Shown here: piece by piece, positions 25,321 through 33,280 of the stretch | How the letters are laid out: each line of letters opens with the position of its first letter | How positions within the stretch are numbered: position 1 is the first letter of the stretch | Source: an uncultured Gammaproteobacteria bacterium | GTDB lineage: Bacteria > Pseudomonadota > Gammaproteobacteria > Arenicellales > JAANXG01 | NCBI GenBank assembly: GCA_947258785.1 | Contig: CAMYJT010000002.1 | Coordinates: forward strand, 124,001-188,000 | Direction: 5' to 3' | DNA length: 64,000 bases | Position numbers and translations under genes: made by a program | The notes under the pieces: generated by a model | What the model was told of the DNA's origin: nothing | The model's input: the letters and a program-made list of their open reading frames with translations, nothing else | Databases searched by the model: none

Positions 25321-25949
25321 TACCGGCCGTTCCGGCACTGCGTTTCCAGCAGCCGTCTGAGCCTGTGCAAACGGCGGTCGCGGACCCCGAGCCGTTCGAG
25401 TTCGATCAGAGTATTGACGACATAGTCGATGTTCGCCCCGCTCGGACCCATCCCTTGGACAACGACCTCGGCCTGCCGCTCCACGGAAAGCCCGGTCACG
25501 TATTGCGGATGACAACGATTCACGACGAAACCCAGACATCTCATACGCCGCCTCTGCGCGTGCGCCCACAGCAAGCGCGGCTCATACACCCCCGTTACCA
25601 GCTCCCGCTCGATGAGGTACTCCTGCACAACCATCCGGTTGGCACCGTTTACGCGAAACGCCCGGCCTGAACACGAACCCCCGACATCGAGACCAAACAC
25701 CAGTCCCGGGTTATCCCGTGTACCGCGGTGGACCCACGAACGCACGCACAATGCGCGATGAAATCCATAAACTCGCGCCTTAACCACTTCGACGAAATCA
25801 AAACCGGGATTCCACATTAGAGAGGCGTACCCAAAGATCCACAGATCGCCGTCCAGCGAGGTGGTCATTTGTTCAGCAAGTTTTGGCAACGCTTTAACCC
25901 GCATATCGCACCAGTCGGCTACCGGCCTTGAGGTCACTGATTGAAACAT
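25320..25949 (-). CDS. ChaC-type gamma-glutamylcyclotransferase
   Basis: A 209-residue protein of the ChaC family, which cleaves glutathione to 5-oxoproline and Cys-Gly. It shows the YGSL-type substrate loop as LWIFGYASLMWNPG, then VRSWVHRGTRDNPGLVFGLDVGGSC, the catalytic Glu region EYLIERELVTGVY and YVVNTLIELERLGV. Gly to Ala in the YGSL loop (YASL) is a mild change. It is first in a three-gene overlapping operon with an APH-type kinase and an enolase paralogue. The start is uncertain (ATG 25949, 25904 or 25868); family homology begins near residue 34. Confidence 0.85.
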   Translation of the reverse strand: MFQSVTSRPVADWCDMRVKALPKLAEQMTTSLDGDLWIFGYASLMWNPGFDFVEVVKARVYGFHRALCVRSWVHRGTRDNPGLVFGLDVGGSCSGRAFRVNGANRMVVQEYLIERELVTGVYEPRLLWAHAQRRRMRCLGFVVNRCHPQYVTGLSVERQAEVVVQGMGPSGANIDYVVNTLIELERLGVRDRRLHRLRRLLETQCRNGR

Positions 25950-26019
25950 TGCTTACACATTTCGAATTCGCCTTGCTTGGCCCGGTCACGGTTTGTATAC
26001 GGCCGGTGTCCTATCCGGG

Positions 26020-26155
26020 CTCCGGCTGGTCCGGGCACGCCGGAACTTGGACTTCACTCAAACCATAGCTACGGCTATGGCTTTCGCGCCAGTCCGGCGT
26101 TGTTACCGCCCCTGTCCTGCGCCAGCTTGCCGGATACTGGTGCAATATGCGGGTT
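26020..26155 (-). repeat. Dispersed intergenic element, copy F (full length)
   Basis: Read on the minus strand, it begins ATTGCACCAGTATCCGG, continues through AACGCCGGACTGG, has a central hairpin CCATAGC/GCTATGG (26063-26069 and 26074-26080), then TTTGAGTGAAG and ends near CCGGAGCCCGGA. Flanks align with the copies at 42312 and 54401, but the hairpin sequence is different. It fills most of the 340-bp gap between the HugZ-like and ChaC-like genes; nothing else is seen there. Confidence 0.6.
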
Positions 26156-26289
26156 AACCGTGTGCAACCGATTCGAACGGATCTACTAAGTAGGCTGGTC
26201 CGGCCCTCATTGACCAATCATGACGTGCGCCGCGCCCGGACCGTCGTTTCCGGCGGTGCATCGCCCGGGGTCAAGGAGTTCATCGCTCC

Positions 26290-26853
26290 TCAAGCCCGTT
26301 TGATCTGATCCGGCCCCACGTGTGCCAGCCGTTCAAGTCGATCACCCACGAGATCAAATGCCTGGCCAAAGCCCAAAACGAAACGGCCACTCCGCGGCAC
26401 GAGGCGGAACAGAACAAAATCCGATAACGAGCTCAGCACCTCAATGACACCCCCGAAACGATCCGCAAACTGGTCGAGCATATCCTGGTATTCGGAGTTG
26501 TCCCGGACCACTTCTTCAACGTCGCACAAGTAACTGATCCGTTTACGCGCGAACAGCTGTTTCGTCGCCGACTCGTCCTCGATCAACAGGATCGACGCCA
26601 CCGGACTCGCCAACAGTTCAGAGGTATGCCTGGAGAGGCGGCTGACGTAGATGTAGTAATGACCGGCTTCGTTGCGGACATACGGCGCGTAACTGATGCT
26701 CGGCGCACCACCGTCCCCAATCGTCGCCAATGCCACGGTCCGGGTTTGTTCGAGGAGTTGCCGAAACTCCTCCTGCGCGTCGTTCAGCCGTTCCCGTTTG
26801 ATTGCCATCTCATGTTCCCGATTTGCCGCCGGTGACAGACGTTCGAGTTTCAT
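26290..26853 (-). CDS. HugZ/pyridoxamine 5'-phosphate oxidase-fold protein
   Basis: A 187-residue protein with the split-barrel flavin/heme-binding fold. Family motifs include RTVALATIGDGGAPSISYAPYV, YYIYVSRLSRHTSELLASP, SILLIEDE and KRISYLCDVEEV. This arrangement is that of HugZ-like heme utilisation proteins, which bind and in some cases oxidise heme; other members bind FMN or F420. The C-terminal region RFVLGFGQAFDL is typical of the HugZ branch. ATG 26853 has GGAG 4 nt upstream; ATG 26808 is an alternative. No heme transport genes are adjacent, so the ligand is not certain. Confidence 0.75.
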   Translation of the reverse strand: MKLERLSPAANREHEMAIKRERLNDAQEEFRQLLEQTRTVALATIGDGGAPSISYAPYVRNEAGHYYIYVSRLSRHTSELLASPVASILLIEDESATKQLFARKRISYLCDVEEVVRDNSEYQDMLDQFADRFGGVIEVLSSLSDFVLFRLVPRSGRFVLGFGQAFDLVGDRLERLAHVGPDQIKRA

Positions 26854-26974
26854 TCTGCTCCGGCCGTGTTAGCTCCGCATCCGGTCAGCCGTCGCAATAT
26901 GGGCTTGCCGAACCGTGTTGCGATCAATGTCTACGGCCGCCCGTCGCCCCGCCGACCAGGATGACTTTACCAGA

Positions 26975-27454
26975 CTATCCGACGAAGACCAGTTTTCCCC
27001 GAGTCGCGGCTAATAATTGCTTCGGCGCCAATGGAAATATCGCATTCGGTGTGCCCGCCGCCGCCCAGACGACATCAAACCGGGTCAATTCCTCGTCGAC
27101 ATAGGTCTCAATGCGGTTCAAATGGCCGAAGGGCGGCACGCCACCAATCGCGTAACCGGTCGCCTCGCGCACGTACGCCGCGTCGGCTTTTGCAAGGGTT
27201 ACCGAAATCCGGGATCCCAGCGCGGTCTCGTTGACGCGATTAGCACCGCTGGTCAAAATCAGCAGCGGCCGTCCGGTGTCACCGCTGCGGAAAACCAGCG
27301 ATTTGACGATCTGATCGACTTCGCAATCCACCGCCTCCGCCGCCTGCAATGCGGTCCTCGTGGCCTTTGGAAATTCTCTTACCGCGGCGTCAATTCCGTG
27401 CTCCCGCAACACGTTCTGAAACCTTGCCGCTTTGTCACTCAATGATCCGGACAT
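26975..27454 (-). CDS. YbaK/EbsC-family aminoacyl-tRNA deacylase
   Basis: A 159-residue YbaK/ProX-type protein that removes wrongly attached amino acids from tRNA. The catalytic Lys lies in VDQIVKSLVFR, and the Gly loop is YAIGGVPPFGH. It resembles the YbaK-like group with specificity for Cys-tRNA-Pro or similar mischarged species; which one cannot be said from sequence alone. The ATG at 27454 is 18 nt downstream of the stop of the preceding small membrane protein gene, so the two may be co-transcribed. Confidence 0.85.
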   Translation of the reverse strand: MSGSLSDKAARFQNVLREHGIDAAVREFPKATRTALQAAEAVDCEVDQIVKSLVFRSGDTGRPLLILTSGANRVNETALGSRISVTLAKADAAYVREATGYAIGGVPPFGHLNRIETYVDEELTRFDVVWAAAGTPNAIFPLAPKQLLAATRGKLVFVG

Positions 27455-27472
27455 CTCTGTATCGCTCGCCGG

Positions 27473-27745
27473 TCAGTCCCGTACCGCCCGCTTTAACAGT
27501 TCCATAACCCAATCTTTGACCTTCCGGATCAGCGGTCGACCAAGTAAGGGAATGCAGAGCAGGAAGGTCACCTCACCGAGCAGAAACAATGACGCAGACA
27601 AACTTACCGCCTTCGCCGTGGGCAAATCCAACAGGAACACGAACGGCGCCATTCCCCAGGGAATCCAACTGAAGACGAATAATCCAAGACCGGTGTAGTA
27701 TTTCCAGTCCTTGTCCAGCGGCGTTTTTTCGATTTCGGTTGACAA
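27473..27745 (-). CDS. Small two-TM membrane protein (transporter-suffix-like)
   Basis: A 90-residue protein with two hydrophobic segments (YYTGLGLFVFSWIPWGMAPF and SLSASLFLLGEVTFLLCIPLL) and a basic C-terminal helix. It resembles proteins annotated as transporter suffix domain-containing. Function is unknown. ATG 27745, start MSTEIEKTPLDKDW. It precedes the YbaK-like gene by 18 nt. The 164-bp gap on its other side (27746-27909) holds nothing recognisable. Confidence 0.65.
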   Translation of the reverse strand: MSTEIEKTPLDKDWKYYTGLGLFVFSWIPWGMAPFVFLLDLPTAKAVSLSASLFLLGEVTFLLCIPLLGRPLIRKVKDWVMELLKRAVRD

Positions 27746-27909
27746 CCCGTACTTCGATCAATCGGTCAGGTAACTACGCTAAGTGTAATCCGCAACGCGA
27801 GCGCCCAGGTGTAAAATCTCCGGCGACGCCGCCGTGCGCCCCTTTAATGCCGCTGCGCAATAAGCGTATGGGACGAACCCGAGCGGGCGAAACGCCGCAG
27901 CCGACGGGC

Positions 27910-28377
27910 TCAGACTGTATCTGTATCGGCCATCGACCAGAGGTCGCGTCCCATTCGTTCGGCAGCCTCTTTGCCGTAATAACCGTGCACACGGCCGGTT
28001 CGGCGGTATCCAAGCCGTTGATAAAACGACAATGCGGCGCGGTTACCCGCCCGCAGTTCCAGGGAAATCAAGGGTGTGCCAGCGGTCAGTGCCGTCTCCT
28101 CCAGCCAAGCAAGCAGCCTGCGGCCGACACCGCGACGTCTAAAACGGGGCCGTACCGCAAGGAGTTGCAGATGCGCAGTCTCCACCGCAAAAGACATGAT
28201 TGCGAATCCCGCCACACTGCCGTTGATCTGCGCGACCACCACAACCGTGTTACGACCCCGAATGCAACACGCCACGCGGGACGGAATCCACGACCAGCCC
28301 AGACCCGCCTCGATGAAGTGCCGGGACATGTCCGCAATCTCAATCGCATCCGTCATCCTCGCCGGGCGGAGAACCAT
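27910..28377 (-). CDS. GNAT-family N-acetyltransferase
   Basis: A 155-residue GNAT acetyltransferase. The acetyl-CoA binding motif A is HLQLLAVRPRFRRRGVGRRLLAWLEE, with motif B in LISLELRAGNRAALSFYQRLGYRRTGRVHGYY, the same order as in RimI-like enzymes. The substrate is unknown. ATG 28377 (MVLRPARMTDA) fits the family N-terminus; the frame is open to 28458. Divergent from the retropepsin-like gene. RimI proper is unlikely without the tsaB/tsaE context. Confidence 0.8.
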   Translation of the reverse strand: MVLRPARMTDAIEIADMSRHFIEAGLGWSWIPSRVACCIRGRNTVVVVAQINGSVAGFAIMSFAVETAHLQLLAVRPRFRRRGVGRRLLAWLEETALTAGTPLISLELRAGNRAALSFYQRLGYRRTGRVHGYYGKEAAERMGRDLWSMADTDTV

Positions 28378-28444
28378 TTGATCTTTCACAGCAGCGCTCG
28401 GCAGGCCGGCATTGTCAGACTCGCCATGAAATACTATCCTCAGC

Positions 28445-29725
28445 GTGGAGATGCACACTCTCTACATAATCCCTCTGCCAGAGAACAACACACACAGGCG
28501 GTGCAAGTCAAACGGCGCCGACGCCAGACGAAGGGTTGACCTTGATCGGCACCGGCTGCCGCGTTCGCTGACAATTCGTCTGCGCCATTGTAGGACCGCC
28601 GTCATCACCCCGGATACGGGCACCTCCACCAGCCGGCTGCCGCAGCGTGCATCAGCGCCTGATCAGATCGGCGACACAGTAGACCGAAGCACGCCGCCTC
28701 CAAATTTCCGAGGTGATCGCACAAGTAATCGTTCTGAACAACGCTTTGCCAATCTACAAAGATTTCTGGACGCCGGTGACTACTCCTCGGCGATCGAGTT
28801 GTATCAACGGATTTATTCGCAGCATGATGAATCCATCAGCGGTGGATACCGCAGCCTGCTCATCGCCGAAGCCTACCGCCTGCAAGACGCCAACCCCGCA
28901 CAGGGCGTACGGCTGCTCGAGGCGTATCTCGGGATCTTCTACCGTGACACGGAGGCGCTGCTCCTGTTGTCAGAGGTCAAAGAGCAACAGGGCGACTATC
29001 GGGGATCCCTCGACCGACTGCAGGACGCCTTTCTGTCCGTCCACAAACTGGAGGACATGCAAGCTATTCAGGCGCAGATCGATAGAGTGCTTGGGCGTTA
29101 CGGGAAGCGCTTGAACGCCGGGAAGGATTATATCTCGCTGGCAATCTTGTATCGCGCATTGATCGACCGCCAACCCAACCACGCTCCGTACTACTTTGCC
29201 CTGGCCCATGCGTATCTGTCTTCCGGTAACTCGGAACACGCGTTGGATGCCTTGTATTACATCCAGAACGACAGCGCTCTGGGCAGCCAGGCCAGGGAGA
29301 TGATTGCCGGACTCGAGCGTGACGAACCGCCGCAACGCAGGGTCGACCGGGATGTGGTGATTCCCCTGATCCCGAAGGGCGGACATTTCGTGGTGGAGGC
29401 GCAGATCAATGACATCCCCGTCCGTTTGATGCTGGACACCGGGGCATCAGCCACCGTCATCAAGCCCGATGCGCTGCGTGATGCGGGCGTGGCCGTCGAC
29501 CGTTCACACCCGGTCATCCTGAACACGGCGAACGGTCCCGTCAAGGCGGGACGGGCATATCTAAGTCGGCTCAGCCTCGGCGGCGCGGTGAGCGAGTCGC
29601 AGGGCGTATTCGTTCTGGCGCTGGCCGAACTTACAGGTATCGATGGACTCCTGGGTATGGATTTTTTGAGTCGTCACCGATTTGCCATCGATCACGACCG
29701 ACAGGAGTTGTTGCTGTACCGGTAA
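28445..29725 (+). CDS. Retropepsin-like aspartic protease with TPR-like region
   Basis: A 426-residue frame. Residues about 95-300 are helical and TPR-like (AIELYQRIY, DYISLAILYRALIDRQPNHAPYYFALAHAYLSSG). Residues about 310-426 are a clan AA retropepsin domain with the catalytic LMLDTGASATVI and the closing DGLLGMDFLSRH, as in the TIGR02281 group of bacterial aspartic proteases. Most relatives have an N-terminal membrane or signal segment; none is visible here, and the first 90 residues are low-complexity, so the true start may be later or the N-terminus may be damaged. GTG 28445 or ATG 28451 are the first starts. Confidence 0.72.
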   Translation: MEMHTLYIIPLPENNTHRRCKSNGADARRRVDLDRHRLPRSLTIRLRHCRTAVITPDTGTSTSRLPQRASAPDQIGDTVDRSTPPPNFRGDRTSNRSEQRFANLQRFLDAGDYSSAIELYQRIYSQHDESISGGYRSLLIAEAYRLQDANPAQGVRLLEAYLGIFYRDTEALLLLSEVKEQQGDYRGSLDRLQDAFLSVHKLEDMQAIQAQIDRVLGRYGKRLNAGKDYISLAILYRALIDRQPNHAPYYFALAHAYLSSGNSEHALDALYYIQNDSALGSQAREMIAGLERDEPPQRRVDRDVVIPLIPKGGHFVVEAQINDIPVRLMLDTGASATVIKPDALRDAGVAVDRSHPVILNTANGPVKAGRAYLSRLSLGGAVSESQGVFVLALAELTGIDGLLGMDFLSRHRFAIDHDRQELLLYR

Positions 29726-29756
29726 TTCGACCGGTGGCGACTTGCGTCGATCCGGT

Positions 29757-30851
29757 TCATCGCCTGGAACCGCTTATGCTTGCGTCCAGCGTCTGCATCA
29801 GTAACTCGGCGGCTTCATCGGGCCCCGTCGCCAGCACCGGCGGCCTGGCCGGCAGCGCCAACAAGGCGTCCAACTCGGCGCCGATGGCTCCGCATTCGAA
29901 CTGGCGCCGATCCAGGCGGCGGCACCGGCCATTGTTTGTCAGCCAACTGATCAGATAGCGCTCCTCCGGCCAGTCGCCGCGGGCCACATAGAGCACCGGA
30001 ACGCCGTTACAGGCCGCCTCGACAAAGCTTGCATAACCGGGTTTAGTAAGCAATGCGTCGCAGCTGCGCAGCAAGTCAACAAAATCGACGCCCAGTGCGT
30101 CCCGGTCGACGGCATCCGGGTGGGCGGAGCACAGGTCCGATTGCACCAACCAGTGCACCCCATCGACGCGCGGCCAGTGACCAATTGTAAATCGAGTGTC
30201 GATGCCGCCAAAACCAACCATGACCAGGCGGTCTTGTCGCGACAACCCGAGTTGACGACGGATTTTCCGGCGCTGGTCACGACCGGTTGCCGCAATCGGA
30301 CCGATCGGGACCCGACGGTGGATACCGGGCATGGGCATCGACGGTTCCGGCCGCAGGAACAGCGCCGCACAGTTGTAGGCGGCAAGCATATGCCGGTGGA
30401 TAACCGGTGCCTCACGGCGACCATGGAAGTAGTGCCAGTAGATGTCCGCCCAGTTCAGGCAACACAGCGCCGCCGAAGGAACTCCCGCATGCGCGGCAGA
30501 GGCAAGAGACAGATAGGGAATGTTGGCCAGTACCAGGTCCGGCGCTATGGCCCGGATATTCTCGGCCTCGGCCAAGGTATTCGCCTGCCAATCTGCATGC
30601 AGCCGCCGGTATGCGGTAGCGCTGTCCTCGACCCGCGCATCCCAGGCCGAGGACATCAACATGCCGAAGTCGAAGGCGACCGGCTGAAGCTCGTAGGGCC
30701 CGGTCACGCGGCGTTCGAAAAACGCTGAGGCGATGGTGGTCCGGATGGTCAAGCGCAGTGCCGGCAAACGTTTACGCAACGCGTTCACCACTTCGACCGT
30801 TTGCGCCGCGTGCCCGAAGCCGTGCGGACTGATATCAACCAGGAGCAGAAT
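29757..30851 (-). CDS. Glycosyltransferase-like protein with probable ATT start
   Basis: A protein of about 364 residues with two Rossmann-like halves, similar to GT-B glycosyltransferases of the UDP-GlcNAc/MGT type. Conserved pieces are VDISPHGFGHAAQ at the N-terminus, VMVGFGG in the centre, and DALLTKPGYASFVEAACNGVPVLYVARGDWPEE for nucleotide-sugar binding. The N-terminal motif is upstream of the first GTG (30791). The only in-frame start with a well-placed Shine-Dalgarno (AAGGA, 30861-30865, 9 nt away) is ATT at 30851, after an in-frame TAA. CTG 30848 is an alternative. The acceptor is unknown. Confidence 0.75.
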   Translation of the reverse strand: MLLLVDISPHGFGHAAQTVEVVNALRKRLPALRLTIRTTIASAFFERRVTGPYELQPVAFDFGMLMSSAWDARVEDSATAYRRLHADWQANTLAEAENIRAIAPDLVLANIPYLSLASAAHAGVPSAALCCLNWADIYWHYFHGRREAPVIHRHMLAAYNCAALFLRPEPSMPMPGIHRRVPIGPIAATGRDQRRKIRRQLGLSRQDRLVMVGFGGIDTRFTIGHWPRVDGVHWLVQSDLCSAHPDAVDRDALGVDFVDLLRSCDALLTKPGYASFVEAACNGVPVLYVARGDWPEERYLISWLTNNGRCRRLDRRQFECGAIGAELDALLALPARPPVLATGPDEAAELLMQTLDASISGSRR

Positions 30852-30860
30852 AGCGGGTGG

Positions 30861-30865
30861 TCCTT
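30861..30865 (-). promoter_or_regulatory. Shine-Dalgarno pointing to an ATT start codon
   Basis: AAGGA on the minus strand, 9 nt before ATT 30851 and 12 nt before CTG 30848. It is the only good site near the conserved N-terminus of the glycosyltransferase-like gene. Confidence 0.45.
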
Positions 30866-31147
30866 AAGGATTCTTCATCGACACCGGCAGTCCTCGTTCA
30901 GCCTGATACCTGCACTCTCAGGATCAACATCGAAACCCCGGGTACCGACCGGGAAACTGTGCCGTTGCGACACTATTTTATAACCCGTTTGATGGAAGCG
31001 TCAGGCCCTCCCCAGCCGCAGCAAGCGGCGTCAGCAGCCAGTCCAGGGCACACTGGTTCACAGTGTTTGTCGTTCCCCTCAGTAGGTACCGCCCCGCCGG
31101 TCGCGTATAATCCGCACATTTTGTACTGCAGGTAACTACCTGGAATC

Positions 31148-31660
31148 ATGCCGATATACCTCACTGGGCGCGTATTCAACACAGTTGCGTTTCTGGCCTG
31201 CGCGTTGTTGCTTGCCTTCGCTTACTATCAGCAGTTCTACGTCGGGCTCGAGCCATGCCCCCTGTGCATCTTCCAACGCATAGTATTCATCGCTCTGGGG
31301 ATCGTGTTTATCGTCTCCGCCGCCCACGGTGATGGACCGATACGATCCCGGATCCATGCGACACTGCTTGGTTTGATGGCGGGCACCGGTGCCAGCATTG
31401 CGGCCTGGCATGTCAGGCTGCAACACCTGCCGGCGGGCGAGGTCCCCGAATGTGGACCGGGTCTCGACTATATGCTGGACGCCTTGCCGCTGACTCAGGC
31501 GTTGAAAATGGCCTTTACCGGATCCGGGGAGTGCGCCGAGGTGGTCTGGTCGTTGTTGGGTCTGTCCATGCCCAGTTGGGCGCTGGTGTGGTTCGTACTG
31601 TTGGGCACCGCCGGTGTGTGGATAAACTGGCGCAGCGGACGATCGCCGAGCGTCCACTGA
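31148..31660 (+). CDS. dsbB: Disulfide bond formation protein DsbB
   Basis: A 170-residue inner-membrane protein with four membrane segments. It has the first redox pair in EPCPLCIFQR and the second pair in PECGPGLDYM and SGECAEVVW, as in DsbB, which reoxidises DsbA and passes electrons to quinone. Start ATG 31148. A TATAAT box lies at 31106-31111, but no good -35 was found. No dsbA is nearby. The gap before it (30852-31147) has no recognisable gene. Confidence 0.93.
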   Translation: MPIYLTGRVFNTVAFLACALLLAFAYYQQFYVGLEPCPLCIFQRIVFIALGIVFIVSAAHGDGPIRSRIHATLLGLMAGTGASIAAWHVRLQHLPAGEVPECGPGLDYMLDALPLTQALKMAFTGSGECAEVVWSLLGLSMPSWALVWFVLLGTAGVWINWRSGRSPSVH

Positions 31661-31750
31661 TCCCTCGACCCCGACGAGAGGCTGTAACCTCCCCCGCTCG
31701 CCGACCACCGGACCACACCGCACCGCGGTTCCAGGCGCCCGCGACGCTAT

Positions 31751-31806
31751 CCCGGACATTGCATCAAGGATCCCGGATGATGGCGAAGGGATCAGACGAT
31801 TAAGAA
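31751..31806 (+). repeat. Dispersed intergenic element, copy A (5' part)
   Basis: CCCGGACATTGCATCAAGG, then TCCCGGATGATGGCGAAG and GACGATTAAGAAC, match the first part of the copies at 42312 and 54401. The similarity then stops. A second head in the opposite direction (31869-31891) faces it. Confidence 0.55.
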
Positions 31807-31868
31807 CTGTCACAGCGGACATGCGTCGAAGTCCCCATCTCTAACAACGCGTTGGCGCGTCCTGTCGC

Positions 31869-31891
31869 CGCCTTGGTGCAATACCCGGGCT
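31869..31891 (-). repeat. Dispersed intergenic element, copy E (head only)
   Basis: Minus strand CCCGGGTATTGCACCAAGG begins directly after the lacI-type regulator stop. It is inverted relative to copy A about 120 bp away. Confidence 0.45.
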
Positions 31892-32906
31892 ATTCATCCG
31901 GGGCTCGCCCCGTGGTCTCGCGGACCACCAACTGGACCTCCAGTTCGGTCCGTTCCGGAAATGTGCGCCCGCTGATGCGACTGATCAGATAATCAGCAGC
32001 AGCGATACCCATGTGTTCCACGGGCACCCGTGCCGTGGTCAGCGAGGGCGAGATGTGGGAGGCGAGTTCCAGGTCGTCAAACCCAGTGATGGACACATCG
32101 CCGGGAACGTCCACGCCCATCGCCTCGGCCTCAAACACCGCGCCCAGGGCCAGCACATCGTTGCCACAGATCACAGCCGACGGCCGCGGGCCGCTCGACA
32201 TCAGATGATGAAAGGCCGTGCGGCCATCGACGATGCTGTAGGGACGCTCGATGAGCCAGTCCGCCTGTAGCAATAGTCCCTGGTCGGACATTGTCCGTTC
32301 GACCCCGGCGACCCGCTCGCTCGCCCGGTCGTTGTCGAGTGTGACACCCGAGATCATCGCGATGCGGCGATGACCAAGGTCGAGCAGATACCGTGCGATG
32401 CGGCCCGCCACCTGCCGGTTGTCGAATCCAACGCATGGGTGTGGGCCGCGCGGATCAAAGGTCCACGTGTTGACGTAAGGAATCGATTTGCGCCGCAGCA
32501 ACTCATAGACCGGCGCCCGGTGGCTGGTGCCGATCAACACCAAACCATCCACCCCGCGGCTGACCAGCGTTCGGATTTCGTGCTCCTCTTGGTCAAGACT
32601 GTAGTTGGAGCTGGCGAGCAGCAGGGTGTTGGCCGCGGCGGCCAAGCGGTTCTGCAGGCTGTGAATACCTTTGGCGAAGATACTGTTCTCCAGCGTTGGG
32701 ACGACCGCACCGATGGTCCCGGCGCGCCGGGAGGCAAGCGCGCGGGCCGCTCCGTCGGGCACGTAGCCGAGTTCTGCAATGGCCGAGTCAACCTTGGCGC
32801 GCGCCCCGGGGCGGACCGTTCCCGGCGCATTCAAACACCGTGACACGGTTGCGGTGGACACACCGGCGAGCCGCGCGACGTCGGCAACGGTGGGCGAACG
32901 TTTCAT
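31890..32906 (-). CDS. LacI-family transcriptional regulator of the TRAP operon
   Basis: A 338-residue LacI/GalR repressor. The helix-turn-helix is at residues 5-25 (TVADVARLAGVSTATVSRCL), followed by the hinge helix (AARALASRRAGTIGAVVP) and a periplasmic-binding-like effector domain with CGNDVLALGA and VSITGFDDLELASHISP. The effector is probably the substrate of the divergent TRAP transporter or its catabolite. One operator overlaps the leader just before the ATG (autoregulation), and a mirror copy stands 132 bp away on the TRAP side. The last codons run into a dispersed repeat head. Confidence 0.93.
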   Translation of the reverse strand: MKRSPTVADVARLAGVSTATVSRCLNAPGTVRPGARAKVDSAIAELGYVPDGAARALASRRAGTIGAVVPTLENSIFAKGIHSLQNRLAAAANTLLLASSNYSLDQEEHEIRTLVSRGVDGLVLIGTSHRAPVYELLRRKSIPYVNTWTFDPRGPHPCVGFDNRQVAGRIARYLLDLGHRRIAMISGVTLDNDRASERVAGVERTMSDQGLLLQADWLIERPYSIVDGRTAFHHLMSSGPRPSAVICGNDVLALGAVFEAEAMGVDVPGDVSITGFDDLELASHISPSLTTARVPVEHMGIAAADYLISRISGRTFPERTELEVQLVVRETTGRAPDE

Positions 32907-32910
32907 GATC

Positions 32911-32924
32911 TGTAAACGCTTACA
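32911..32924. promoter_or_regulatory. LacI-family operator 1
   Basis: TGTAAACGCTTACA, 4 nt upstream of the regulator ATG, so binding would block its own transcription or translation start. It has the central CG of LacI/GalR operators. Confidence 0.75.
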
Positions 32925-33042
32925 GGCAATAACGGTAAGTTCATCACCATCGATTGGCTTTGAATTCCCTTCGATATCAATGGGTAAGGATATTAGTATC
33001 GGTATATCGAAGATCGCTCAATGCGTTGGTGGCATTTAACGA

Positions 33043-33056
33043 TGTAAGCGTTTACA
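33043..33056. promoter_or_regulatory. LacI-family operator 2
   Basis: TGTAAGCGTTTACA, the exact reverse complement of operator 1, centred 132 bp from it on the transporter side. A dimer pair could form a repression loop. The next 224 bp (33057-33280) are an untranslated leader in which no other feature was seen. Confidence 0.75.
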
Positions 33057-33280
33057 ATGCAAGCTGGCGACTCTCGTGAGTCAAAACACGGCCGAGATCA
33101 AGCCGGAGTACGTTTGTACAACCAAAGGAGAGAACCGCGGACGGCCATCCGCCACCGGTTCAACGAACGCTTCCAATCGACTCGGTCTACCGAATCCGGC
33201 TCAATCAACGATAGGGGCAGCCGCCGCCCCAGGGCGGGAAAGTGCTGCGGCGGCATCACCTCAAACGGAGGAGAATACGT

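Noticed and set aside
31136..31822. Minus-strand frame across dsbB
   Set aside because: Antisense to dsbB and a dispersed repeat; no motif.
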